This document shows, piece by piece, positions 21,312 through 31,500 of a DNA stretch of 64,000 nucleotides. Each line of letters opens with the position of its first letter. Position 1 is the stretch's first letter. The stretch covers positions 66,115,533 to 66,179,532 of the forward strand of contig NC_088780.1 in NCBI RefSeq assembly GCF_958450345.1, read 5' to 3'. The position numbers and the translations under genes are program-made. The notes below the pieces were generated by a model. That model made no database searches and was not told the origin of the DNA. It saw only the letters and a list, made by a program, of their open reading frames with translations. The DNA is from Calliphora vicina (Eukaryota; Arthropoda; Insecta; Diptera; Calliphoridae).

Positions 21312-22085
21312 ATGAATTATTTGAGACTATGTTTTTGGAATGCAAACGGTTTAAACCAACACAAATCAGAGGAATCCCACTTCATGCAGAATAAAAACAT
21401 CGACGTGCTATTGGTTTCGGAAACTCATCTTACCAATAGGTATAACTTTAATATTTCGGGTTATACATTCTACTGTACAAATCATCCTGACGGTAAGGCA
21501 CATGGTGGCACTGGTATTTTAAATAGAAATATAAGCGAGATCTATTGCCCACCACGCTTTTCAATGACCAAGGAGAAGTTTGAAGAATTCTTTAGCACGC
21601 TAGGAGGTCGCTTTCTGGCATGTGGCGACTATAATGCCAATCATACTTACTTGGGCTCTCGACTAATGAATCCCAGAGGTAAACAGCTTTATAAAGCATT
21701 AGTTAATCGTAAAAATGGTCTGGATTTTGTGTCACCTGAACAACCAACATACTGGCCTGCTGATCCTAAAAAAAATCCTGATCTCATAGATTTTGCCGTA
21801 ACAAAAAATATTAATCGAAATTCAATATCTACAGAAATGTCATATGATTTATCTTCTGATCATTCCCCAATTATAGTATCTTACTACGGGAGGACTAACA
21901 TTTCAAAATTTCATACTGAAACATATTACTTAAAAACACATTGGCTTAAATATAAAAAATATATAAGCAGTCATATCCACCCAGATCTTTGCATTCAGTG
22001 TGAGGAAGATGTAGATAAAAGTGTCAATGACTTTACATCATTAATTGTATCGGCTCTAAATCATTCCGAGTCAAATATTTCCTAA
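21312..22085 (+). pseudogene. Jockey family A endonuclease (internally deleted)
   Basis: The ATG overlaps the ORF1 stop as ATGA. The start reads LRLCFWNANGLNQHK, followed by VLLVSETHLTNRYNF (the catalytic ETHL) and GTGIL. A deletion then joins directly to YCPPRFSMTKEKF. After that come GDYNANHTYLGSRL, DLIDFAVTKN and LSSDHSPIIVSY (the catalytic SDH). The lost piece is the strand between the GG(T/S) and PP motifs. A stop at 22083 separates it from the following frame. Confidence 0.8.
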
Positions 22086-22086
22086 T

Positions 22087-23828
22087 ATGCACATTTCCAA
22101 CTCAGATATTGAACGACTTCTTTTAGAAAAGAGAAAACTCAGAAGCAAATTGCAACAAAATAGATCACCTGCTGCAAAACAGAGGCTGTCTGCTGCTAGT
22201 GAAAATCTGAAAAATGCCCTTCAAATAGAAAAGGATCGTAGAAATAGAAATTACATTAAAAGTTTGACAAATACCAAATTTTTCCCTTTGGAAGGCAACG
22301 AAAAATATCAAGCCACCGGTAGAGGGGCAAAGCCCTTTAAGGAAAGCTGACGGTACCTGGGCTCGCAGCACGGAGGAAAAGGCTAAAATATTTGCCGATC
22401 ACTTAAGTACAGTCTTTCAACCAAACTCGCCAACAACTGTTTTTGAACTTCAAGAGCCACCTGTGTCAACATTATCTAATGATGACATTAGATAATGTTG
22501 ACACAGAGCCAGAAGACATTAACGAAGTAATCAAGGATAATATAATATTAAAAAAATCACCTGGAAATGATTCTGTTACAACTACTATCATTAAACACCT
22601 ACCGAATGTGACAATAATTGCGTTGTCTACAATATTTAATGCGATCTTTAAACATGGAGTTTTTCCGACAAATTAAAAAACTTCTCAGATAAAACTATAC
22701 CAAAGTCAGGTAAAGACTTGACCGTACCATCCTCCTATAGACCAATAAGCTTACTTCGTTGCTTATCGAAGCTATTCGAAAAAGTGTTCCAAAAGAAAAT
22801 TATACCATTTTTAAATGAGAAAAATATAATCCCAGTTCATCAATTTGGTTTCCGGAACGCCACGGAACAATCGAACAAGTTAATCGTATAACCGGAGATA
22901 AGAAAATCCTTTGAATTAAAGAGATATTGTTCAGCAATATTTTTGGATGTCGCTCAAGCCTTCGACAAAGTATGGCACAAAGGCCTGGTATATAAAATAA
23001 AATGTTTGCTGCCACCATCTACTCATAAACTATTGGAATCTTATCTATCGGACCGTATATTTACAGTTAAGTACAACGATTACGTGACAAGAGAATATAG
23101 GATTGGAGCAGGAGTACCACAAGGAAGTGTTCTTGGACCTACCCTCTATTTCTACATTTGCTGATGACACCGCAATTATTAGCTCGCATGAAAACCCATA
23201 TATAGCATCTAGTAAACTCGATGGCTACTTAAGATGTGTGGAAACATGGTTAAACAAATGGAGAATACGTGTAAATGAGTTAAAAAGCAAACATGTTACG
23301 TTCACTCTGAGGAGGGGATGCTGTCCACCTGTCACACTTAACAATGTTAATATACCTCAGTCCGATTATGTTACATACCTTGGTATTCACTTAGATAGAA
23401 TACTTACTTGGCGCCGTCATATAGAAACCAAGAGGCTTCACATGAAGTTAAAAGCATCTAGCCTTCACTGGTTAATAAGTGACCAATCAAAGTTAAGCCT
23501 GGACTATAAAGTCACCCTGTATAAAATCATTTTAAAACCAATTTGGACATATGGAATCCAATTGTGGGGAACGGCCAGTAATTCCAGTATTGAGCTTATA
23601 CAGAGGGCCCAGTCAAACATTTTTAGGACCATGACGGGTGCACCATGGTACATAAGAAATGAAAACATCCACAGGGACTTGGAAGTGCCACTATTGAAGG
23701 ATGAGTTTAAGAAAGTCCGCGATAAATATATACTGAAACTGCAATCACACCCAAATCCGCTTGCTCGGCTTCTCGCACAGAGCCAAACCAGATCAAGGCT
23801 TTGTAGAGGAGATCTACCACCCCGCTAA
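22087..23828 (+). pseudogene. Jockey family A reverse transcriptase, broken
   Basis: Successive frames give the linker (DIERLLLEKRKLRSK), a pre-RT block (DINEVIKDNIILKKSPGNDS), ILKRY-type finger motifs in other frames near 22680-22900, and LDVAQAFDKVWHKGLVYKIK. Then come GAGVPQGSVLGPT and, after a short deletion that removes the LIYTSDLP segment, STFADDTAIIS with the catalytic DD. The C-terminal region runs to the stop at 23826 (RSRLCRGDLPPR). At least three frameshifts and a palindromic insertion near 22461-22506 inactivate it. Confidence 0.8.
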
Positions 23829-24104
23829 GATGAGGTCCATGCATCAAGCAATGCTCTCTTTAGAGAGCAATTAGTTTTAATTTTAGTTATAAGATTTAAT
23901 CACTTATTGTTAGGCCTAATGATATAGGCAGATTCAATAAATAAATTAAAAGTTAAAAAAAAAATTATGAGGAGGAGCTAAATAAAATTTGTTTAATTGA
24001 TGACTTTATTGAGCCAGAAATACAGATGAGCAGTTGCAAATATATTAAAGTCAAAAAAAAAAAGTGAAAATACGAAAATTAATAAAATAAAAACTAAAAG
24101 TGTT

Positions 24105-24207
24105 CAGGAAACATTATTAGAAATTGCGGAAAAGAAAGAAGAGGGTCGACAAAAACGCCACAAAGAAAAAATGGACTTACTAAAGAAACTTTTAGAAGAT
24201 AAATAAG
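24105..24207 (+). pseudogene. Harbinger Myb-like accessory protein, 3' end
   Basis: The frame VQETLLEIAEKKEEGRQKRH followed by KEKMDLLKKLLEDK and a stop is the charged, helical C-terminal tail usual for Harbinger Myb/MADF-like proteins. It resumes the gene broken by the jockey insertion at 21130..23962. A small degenerate stretch (24000-24100) lies between. Confidence 0.6.
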
Positions 24208-24576
24208 TATAAGTAGGCCTTATTCATAATAATTTTTTAAATTTATTACAGGTTTATACAACCAATTTTGTATTGAAATTTTGTTTTATAACCCTTTTAT
24301 AAAAATAAAAATTGATTATGAATAAGGCCTTTAAAGATTTACTGATTTTTGTGACTGATTACTTTGTTCCTTTTTTATATTGTACCTTTTATCTACCTTG
24401 TACCTTTATACTTGTATACATATCGCTAATTTACATATAGAATTATAAAGTTTTAACTAATTTTTTTCTAAATTTATTTTTCTTTGCATGTACTTATGTT
24501 TTTTAAACTTTTTACAATGAAATAAAAGCCTTTTGTTTTGTTTTTTATACAAAATTGTTTCTATTTTAATTCTGTT

Positions 24577-25720
24577 TCATGTTATTTGTACATAGTATGT
24601 ATGTATATTATAAATTACATTACAATAAATTTCATCCCTTTTTATCCGTCCCAATTGAGTCAGTAGATTATCTCTTCTATCGCTTTCAATAACATTGTCA
24701 TTATCTTGCTCGGTATTAGATATTTCATCTGGACTTTTCAATAAATAAAATAAATTTTCTATTTTAACACGAGCTCGGCAAAAATGTATATTGAAATTTT
24801 TTTCTGACGTACTTAAATTTCCATAATCTTTATATGGTGTTAGCAAGTATTCCCTTAAAGGATATGCTGCATCACCTAACAAATAGTATTTGCTAGAATA
24901 TAAATTGGGTAGTTCTTTTCCGATAAATGAAAGCTTTAAGACTCTCGAATCATGAATTTTACTGGGTATTCCGGTAAAAACATCCAAAAACCTCAATTTT
25001 GCGTCGCAAATACCTTGGAGTGTTATTGAGACTCCATCATGTCTGTTGCAGTAAGTTGAACGTATCTTATGTTTTGGTGTCCTGGTAGTAATATAACTCC
25101 CATCAATACATCCTAAGATGTTAGGAATTCCTGAAATCTATAAAAAAAAAAGTAAATATGTATGTATGTATTTCATAAAATTTATTCCTATTTAATCATG
25201 CAACCTACCTGTTTAAATTCATTTGCAGTGGTCTCTTTTTCTGCGTTTGTTTTAGAAAAACTGATAAAACTTAAAACACTGTTAAAGGTTCTGTGTACAT
25301 TCGAAAGTGACATGCTAAAAAGGTTTGCTACCTCTCTTATTGTGGCTTTATTGCCATTTATATATGTATATTTAATTACTTGAATTCTAAATGGTTAACA
25401 TTTTTCAATTAGCATCAAAACTTGTCTGCAATTTTCCTCCCCGATAACTTCTTTTGCTGGAAGAATGAGAATACCACTCTATAAGATAGTCGGCACTTGC
25501 TCGGCTAACACGGAAATTCTTTTGAAACTAATAATGTATTTGTTATTAATTAAATATTTTTATATATTTGTACATATAATGACAAATATATACATCAACA
25601 TCCGAGTAGTTATGGACTACATTTTCCACTAAGCTTTTAACACGAGGGAAAAGTTCTCTACTTTGTGGAAGTAAAACAAGCTCATCTTCATCAGATGATG
25701 ATGTTTCTAATAGTTCTTTA
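24577..25720 (-). pseudogene. PIF/Harbinger (HARBI1-like) transposase
   Basis: On the minus strand, an N-terminal exon (about 25720..25590; ELFPRVKSLVENVVHNYSDV) is followed by a region with FRVSRASADYLIE. After a frameshift near 25400 come TYINGNKATIREVANLFSMS and a helix-turn-helix-like block up to EKETTANEFKQ, with donor GTAGGT at about 25208. After an intron, the exon 25137..24577 has the catalytic ILGCIDGSYI, DVFTGIPSKIHDSRV, YYLLGDAAYPL and RARVKIENLF. These supply the D, D and E residues of the Harbinger DDE domain. The catalytic exon looks open; the upstream frameshift breaks the whole. The enzyme would cut and paste elements with 3-bp TWA targets. Confidence 0.8.
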
Positions 25721-25966
25721 AAATAAATAATTTGTTATTCATAATATATAATTTTTTTTTTAACACTTTTTGATTTTATTCAATTGAAAGTAAACAATAG
25801 ATAAAAGTAAAAAAGCAAAATGCACGATTGAATAAAAAGTACTTAACGCAGCTGCAAAAAAGGGTATTATCTCAAACTGAAATATAATTGGGGGTGAGAT
25901 ATGTAACATATTTAGCAACATATTTAGAAAGGAAAACGACAAAATTTTTATTGTAAACTTGGTCAT
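25721..25966. other. Right flank of the Harbinger gene, nothing further recognised
   Basis: AT-rich DNA that probably contains the Harbinger promoter and terminal sequence, but I could not find an inverted partner for the left end. Confidence 0.3.
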
Positions 25967-26456
25967 TCACAGTTTAAAAAAAACTGGTTCACTGACACCA
26001 CTTTCACTTATGGCTAACCATAACAAAACTTTTCCTGGGAACTTTGTCTTACGAATAAATTTAACGTTTTCGGTGGCGGCGTGACTATAAGACTCAAAAT
26101 AATGTTTTGGTTGCCATTCATTTCCTTCAACGGTAAAATATGTCTCGTCGTCCATTACACATTTGTACTCTGATGAGCAAGAAAAGTAATTTCTGGAAAG
26201 CTCCCGTAGTCTATGTTTAATTACCTTTTGTTGAGCTTCGGTGGTAAATGGTGCTGTTCTTTTCTTCCTTTTCTGTACTCCCATGGATTCTAAATATTTC
26301 TTAATTGTGTTTTTGTCACAATTATATTTCCTACCCAATTGACGATACGATTTTGCACTGGCACCTAATGCTTAATTTTTTAATTTAGAGCGTAGTTTGG
26401 AGTCTTGTAAACTGCATTTTCGACCAGATCCACTTTTTCTTTCAATTGGCATATTG
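25967..26456 (-). pseudogene. Tc1/mariner transposase fragment, distinct from the DD37E element
   Basis: The minus-strand frame starts at ATG 26456 (MPIERKSGSGRKCSLQDSKL). It has one in-frame stop near 26375 and then AKSYRQLGRKYNCDKNTIKK, a helix-turn-helix region. This is followed by CVMDDETYFTVEGNEW, the first catalytic Asp, and by KFPGKVLLWLAISESGVS. It ends after PVFFKL, before the second Asp. Only the N-terminal half remains. The hAT-like element starting at 26464 truncates or abuts its 5' side. Confidence 0.75.
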
Positions 26457-26463
26457 TTCTCAT

Positions 26464-26756
26464 ATAAGTAGTGTTTATAAACCGGTTAACCGAAAACCCG
26501 GTTTTTCTTCGAAATCTCGGTTTTTTGCGAACGGGTTAATTTAAAATGTTGATTTTCGGTTAACCGGTTTATCCGGTTTTTATCACTCGGTTAAACGGTT
26601 TTTAAAATTTAGGTCTAAAAATAAGAAATCTCATGGCTTTGTGCATTTTTTATATTCTTTGTACACACATTATTAATCTGATTTGAAACCTAAACTGCTG
26701 ATTTACAATACAAACCTATTTAGATTGATATTTTTAAGAATTACAATAATTCTAAA
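26464..26756 (-). mobile_element. hAT-like foldback element (copy 1), first segment
   Basis: The sequence starts TAGTGTTTATAAACCGGTTA and is rich in CCGGTTAACCGG words. It is the reverse complement of the right end of the element at 53211..54135. The match continues through TTTGTGCATTTTTTATATTC, then meets DNA without a counterpart and the DD37E mariner. It resumes at about 28059 and 32790. Confidence 0.7.
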
Positions 26757-26758
26757 TA

Positions 26759-28056
26759 AGGAGTGAGATCGAAAAATTCTTAACATACATATATGTTTAT
26801 AAAAAAGAAACCACTAAACTTACAGCTTTAATTTTTTTTTTATTTGATTGAAATTATTATTACAATTTACAAAAAAAATTATTTTTATAGTTTTAATCAC
26901 TAGTGATGAAATTTTGAACCTTTTTCGGAAACCCTTCCATTAACGTTTTTATAGTGCTTTCTGTCACTTTGCTCGAACATGTAGTCCATCTCCGTTTAAA
27001 ATCTACCACACTTTTGGACACCTTTTTTGTACTCTTCAATTCTCTTTTAACAAGAGCCCAATATCTCTCCACTGGCCTTAGCTCCGGGCAGTTTGGAGGA
27101 TTTGCCTCTCTTGGTACAAATACCACATTATTGTTCTTGTACCACTCAAGGGCTTGTTTGCCATAGTGACAGGATGCCAAGTCAGGCCAAAAATAAGTGG
27201 ACACATTATGAAGTCTTATGAATGGAAGCAGCCTTTTTTGTAAACATTCCTTGATGTAAATTTCGGTATTTATAGAGCCCGTTGTAACAAATGAGTGGCT
27301 TCTTTTGCCGCAACTGCATATTGCTTGCCATACCAAGAACTTTCTGGGAAATTTTGTCTGCTTTTGGGTCCTAAACTTTTCTTCAACATTCCCTCGAGCA
27401 TCAGCAACATAAAATTTTTGACCTGGAAGTTGCGAAAAATCTGCCAGAACATACGTTTCGTCATCCATTATGCAGCAAGAATATTTTTTTATAAAACTTG
27501 ACTTCAATTTCCGTGCTCTGTTTTTGGCCTCTAAATTTTTAGTAGCGTTCCTGTCAGGAACTTTTTGAGCCTTGTATGTTTTTAAACCTGCATTAGCTTT
27601 AACTTTTCGTACCAAATAGTCCGAGCACTGAGCTAACCGGGCTGCTTTCCTACCGGATGTGTTGGGAGCTCTTTTGAAAATGCGTTCTATTTTTTTGGCT
27701 TTAGAAACATCATGTGGACCATTCCTTCTACCTGAACCAGGTTTTCTATCAACTGACAAGTTCTCCCGGTACTGTTTAATAACATTGGAAACAGTTTGAC
27801 GGCAGACCTTTGTATGCTTGGCCAACTTTTTGTAAGACCAAGTTGGGTTTTGTTGAAAATATTTAATAATTTCAGTACGCACTTTTTTCTGGTCACTCAT
27901 TTTAATCAGATTAACAAAAAAATTAATATAATTGACATTACACATAATAACTGACATGTTTTTCAAAGGTAACTTGATCAAAAAAAAATTCAAATAATAC
28001 TTGGGTTAAAAAATGTAATGAAAAACGTGTGTTAAGAATTTTTCGATCTCACTCCT
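26759..28056 (-). mobile_element. Complete DD37E Tc1/mariner transposon
   Basis: The ends are inverted: AGGAGTGAGATCGAAAAATT on the left and the same sequence inverted on the right (28037..28056). TA lies outside both (26757-26758 and 28057-28058). The 1298-bp length, the single intact transposase and the nearly perfect ends indicate a recent insertion. It lies inside the hAT-like element. Confidence 0.92.
26893..27900 (-). CDS. DD37E mariner transposase, apparently intact (335 aa)
   Basis: I chose the ATG at 27900 (MSDQKKVRTEIIKYFQQNPT). The longer open frame begins 31 codons earlier, in the region just inside the right end. Residues 1-110 hold two helix-turn-helix regions (SYKKLAKHTKVCRQTVSNVI; ARLAQCSDYLVRKVKANAG) with a GRRNG hinge between. 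The catalytic triad is CIMDDETYV, FWPDLASCHYG and LRPVERYW. I count 37 residues between the second Asp and the Glu, which defines the DD37E group known mainly from mosquitoes and other insects. No stop or frameshift interrupts it. It would cut and paste the element at TA sites. Confidence 0.9.
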   Translation of the reverse strand: MSDQKKVRTEIIKYFQQNPTWSYKKLAKHTKVCRQTVSNVIKQYRENLSVDRKPGSGRRNGPHDVSKAKKIERIFKRAPNTSGRKAARLAQCSDYLVRKVKANAGLKTYKAQKVPDRNATKNLEAKNRARKLKSSFIKKYSCCIMDDETYVLADFSQLPGQKFYVADARGNVEEKFRTQKQTKFPRKFLVWQAICSCGKRSHSFVTTGSINTEIYIKECLQKRLLPFIRLHNVSTYFWPDLASCHYGKQALEWYKNNNVVFVPREANPPNCPELRPVERYWALVKRELKSTKKVSKSVVDFKRRWTTCSSKVTESTIKTLMEGFPKKVQNFITSD

Positions 28057-28058
28057 TA

Positions 28059-28511
28059 GTAGAGGACGATGAGTTTAGTTAAAAACTTTTTCAGAATAAA
28101 TTGCACATAATGAAACTATTAAAATTTAAATTCCGCATAATTCTAGAAGCCAAGTTAAACCTTAATAATGATTCATTATAAACTTAGTGATGATTTTACT
28201 AAACGTTAAGTTGAATTTGATTTACATACCTTCTTTCAATCAATTTGACTTCATTAGTGTTTTTTGTTCTTAAAATTTTATTTTATTAATCATTTCGTTA
28301 GCTTAGTGTACAAAGTCCTTTTCAGAAGTATTACATGAGAGACAAAACGTTCTAAAATCCATAATTTGAAAAATTTATGAAATCTGATAATGGAGTTTTA
28401 TTACTACATGATTTATGATTTATAATGACAAATAATCACAGCTAAGAAGAAGTGCGTTTGTATCGTATAGGTCCTTTTTTTGGGACTTGTAACATTTTCT
28501 GTTTCATATCA
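28059..28511 (-). mobile_element. hAT-like foldback element (copy 1), second segment
   Basis: Matches the reverse complement of about 53520..53960 in the second copy, for example GTGATTATTTGTCATTATAA and the AAAGTCCTTTTCAG block. It ends at TTTCATATCAG, where the jockey LINE is inserted. Confidence 0.75.
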
Positions 28512-31500
28512 GATTTAATCTGCAATTCTTATGAGAAGCAGACGTGTTTTTTATTCGCTCCGCGATTTAAGTGGTTTCAGTGAAAATTTAAATAAAAAGG
28601 AAAAATTTAGCGATTGGACGCAAAAAAAAAAAATATTTCTCTAAGTGTTTAATATAAACAAACAAAAAAATATACAATATAACAAAAAAAATAGAAATTT
28701 GTTTAAAAGTGCTTTGTTTATTTTCTTTTTTCAAATTTCGTTAAATTACTGTGAGCATATGAACTCTCATAATGAGAGTAGACTCAGTTTAAACGGTAGA
28801 AATGCCTACATATTTTTGAACGGGGAGGGTGAAAATAGAAGTGCTAACAAAAATATAAGAGATCCAGACTTTAACAAAAATTATTTAACCGCCAAACCGA
28901 TTGAGAGAGCGCGCTCTTGTTCCCCCGTGATACAAATACATGAGAACAATATTGCACACACATCATCACCTAGTAATGCTTGTTTAGAACAAAGCATAAA
29001 AGAAAATAAAAAGTGTTCTGGTACAACAACAAATACTGCAGTAGATATAACAGAGTCGACAATGATAAATACACAAGCTTATGGTAATCCACTAACAACA
29101 CCTAGTGAGAGTTTTAATGTATTTAACACTGAAAATACCGTGATGGAAGATAATGGAACATCAAGTGGTGCTATACCTAAGGTTGGAAATAAGATAAGTA
29201 AAACTAAATCTCCAGTTCAAACAGGTATGCTTAGATATATAAGAATTAATAAGCGAAATTTAAGTCCCCAGAAAAGTCTGCCTTCTGAGAAGAAGCAAAA
29301 AATTACTGATAACCCCTTGAAAAGTAACCGTTTTGCTCTCTTGAGTGAGGAAGATTCTAATCGTCAAAAAAATGATGATAAATCCATCCGTAAACCGTTA
29401 AAACCACCACCAATATTCCTTCGTGAAACTAGCTCTAATAGCTTAGTGAAATCATTTATTGAACTCATTGGAAAAAATAATTTTCATATTGTTCCAATAA
29501 GAAAAGGAGGTGTGCAAGAGACAAAAATAGTTGTATACACTGAGGATTGTTATAGAAAAATTTCTCAACACCTAAATGACAGTAAGAAAAACTTTTATAC
29601 ATATCAACTTAAGAGTTGCAAGGGCTTGATAGTGGTCATAAAAGGTATAGAGTCCAGTGTAGATACAAACGAAATCAAGGAGGCCCTGGAAGAATTGGGC
29701 TATCAGACAAAGAATGTAGTCAATATCTTTAATAGAGACAAGGTTCCTCAGCCAATGTTTAGGGTTGAGTTAGAGCCTGATGATAGGAAATTAAAAAATA
29801 ATGAAACTCACCCTATATACACTCTAAGATATTTGTTGAATCGTAGAGTGAATATAGAGGAACCTCTTAAGCGTAATCGTCCAGTTCAGTGTAGTAATTG
29901 TCAGGAATTTGGACATACACGTAATTATTGTACCCTACGCACAGTATGTGTTGCATGCGGAGGCCTGCACTCTTCGTCACAATGTGATATAGTTGAGAAT
30001 GGTCTCAGTAGGAAATGTGGTAACTGCGGTGGAGATCATTCCGCTAATTATCGCGGATGCCCGGTCTACAAGGAGTTACTAAAAAGATTAAGAGAGAGGC
30101 AAAAGCTGTTGAGAGGTGAAATAGTTGAATCAACACCTACAAATTCGGTATCTACATCTAGACCACTAAGTTCTGGAGTAGATTTTTCAAATGATAAAAT
30201 AAATGCGGCTCATCCAGTATCACAGGAAAATGGCCAGGGAGCTACAATTAATGCTGGAGCCAGCTCATACGCCAGTATTTTAAAAACGGGTTATCAAAAG
30301 CCAAAAGTCCCCCAAAATATGGGAGGGTTGGAAAACCTTATGCAAACACTTACTGAGAATATTTCCTCTCTTAATCAAAATATGACTAACTTCATGTCAT
30401 CCATGCAAAACACAATACAAGAGCTTCTGAGAGCACAGAACCAAAAAGCTCTAGTTGATCGCAAAAATTGCTTAGATTTTGTGTCTCCTGGACACCCAAC
30501 TTATTGGCCAACTGATCCTAGAAAAATTCCTGATCTAATAGACTTCGCCATATGCAGAAATATTATTCGGAATGCAATATCCACAGAAATATCCTATGAT
30601 CTATCTTCTGACCACTCTCCTGTAATTATTAATTATTGTGAGAGACCCAACACCCCAAGATTTCCTAAGGACTCTTTGTATTTTAAGACAAATTGGCTAA
30701 AATATAGGAAATATATCAGCAGTCATATCCACACAAATCCTAATTTACAGTGTGAGGAAGACATAGATAGGACCGTTAATGACTTCACGTCATTGATTGT
30801 TTCGGCTCTGGAACACTCTAGGTGCCAGATCCCTCCAAAAACTAATACGCCTATTTCAAGTTCGGATATTGAAAGACTTCTTCTCGAAAAGAGAAGACTC
30901 AGAAGAGAATGGCAACATAATAGATCACCTGCTGCAAAGCAGAGGCTGTCCGCAGCAGTACGAAAACTGAAAAGAGCCCTTCATTTAGAGGAGGATCGCA
31001 TAAACGAAAAATATATTAAAAGTTTGACGAGTACAAAATACACAAATTTCTCTCTTTGGAAGGCAACGAGGAACATTAAGCCACCGGTAGAGGCACAAAG
31101 CGCTTTAAGAAAAGCTGACGGAACCTGGGCACGAAGTGCTATAGAAAAAGCCTCAGTATTTGCTGTACATTTAAGTGAAGTATTTCAACCCAACTCCACG
31201 GCAAATGAGTTTGAACTAGAAGAACTGCCAGCTTCAACAATGGCTAATGCAGCCCAATTCGATATTAGTCCTGAGGATGTTAATAGAGTAATTAAAAATA
31301 AATTAGACTTGAAAAAATCACCGGGATATGATTTAATAACGCCATCAATGATTAAGAACCTACCAAATGTGGCAATAATTGTGCTATCTATATTGTTTAA
31401 TGCGATCTTGAAACTAGGAATTTATCCAAAAAATTGGAAAATTTCTCAAATAATAATGATACCTAAACCGGGTAAAGATTTAACCCTGCCATCTTCTTAT

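Larger units (their letters stand above)
21130..23962 (+). mobile_element. Jockey-clade LINE, family A, copy 1 (5'-truncated)
   Basis: The element is inserted in the Harbinger Myb-like gene. AATTATGAGGAG is present on both sides (about 21116-21127 and 23965-23976) as a target duplication. An A-rich tail ends the element at about 23962. It starts within the last part of ORF1 (MTNFMSSMQNTIQELLRAQN) and carries a broken ORF2. It is closely related to the element at 28512..32781. Confidence 0.85.
20170..25960. mobile_element. PIF/Harbinger DNA transposon with two convergent genes (copy 2)
   Basis: A Myb-like gene on the plus strand (20799 to 24207, split by a LINE) faces a DDE transposase gene on the minus strand (25720 to 24577). 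This two-gene organisation is standard for PIF/Harbinger, where the Myb/MADF-like protein assists the transposase. The 5' region 20170..20798 is shared with the copy at 6841..10520, which supports its inclusion. The exact ends are not resolved: the right limit is placed before the mariner fragment at 25967, and no target duplication was confirmed. Confidence 0.75.
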
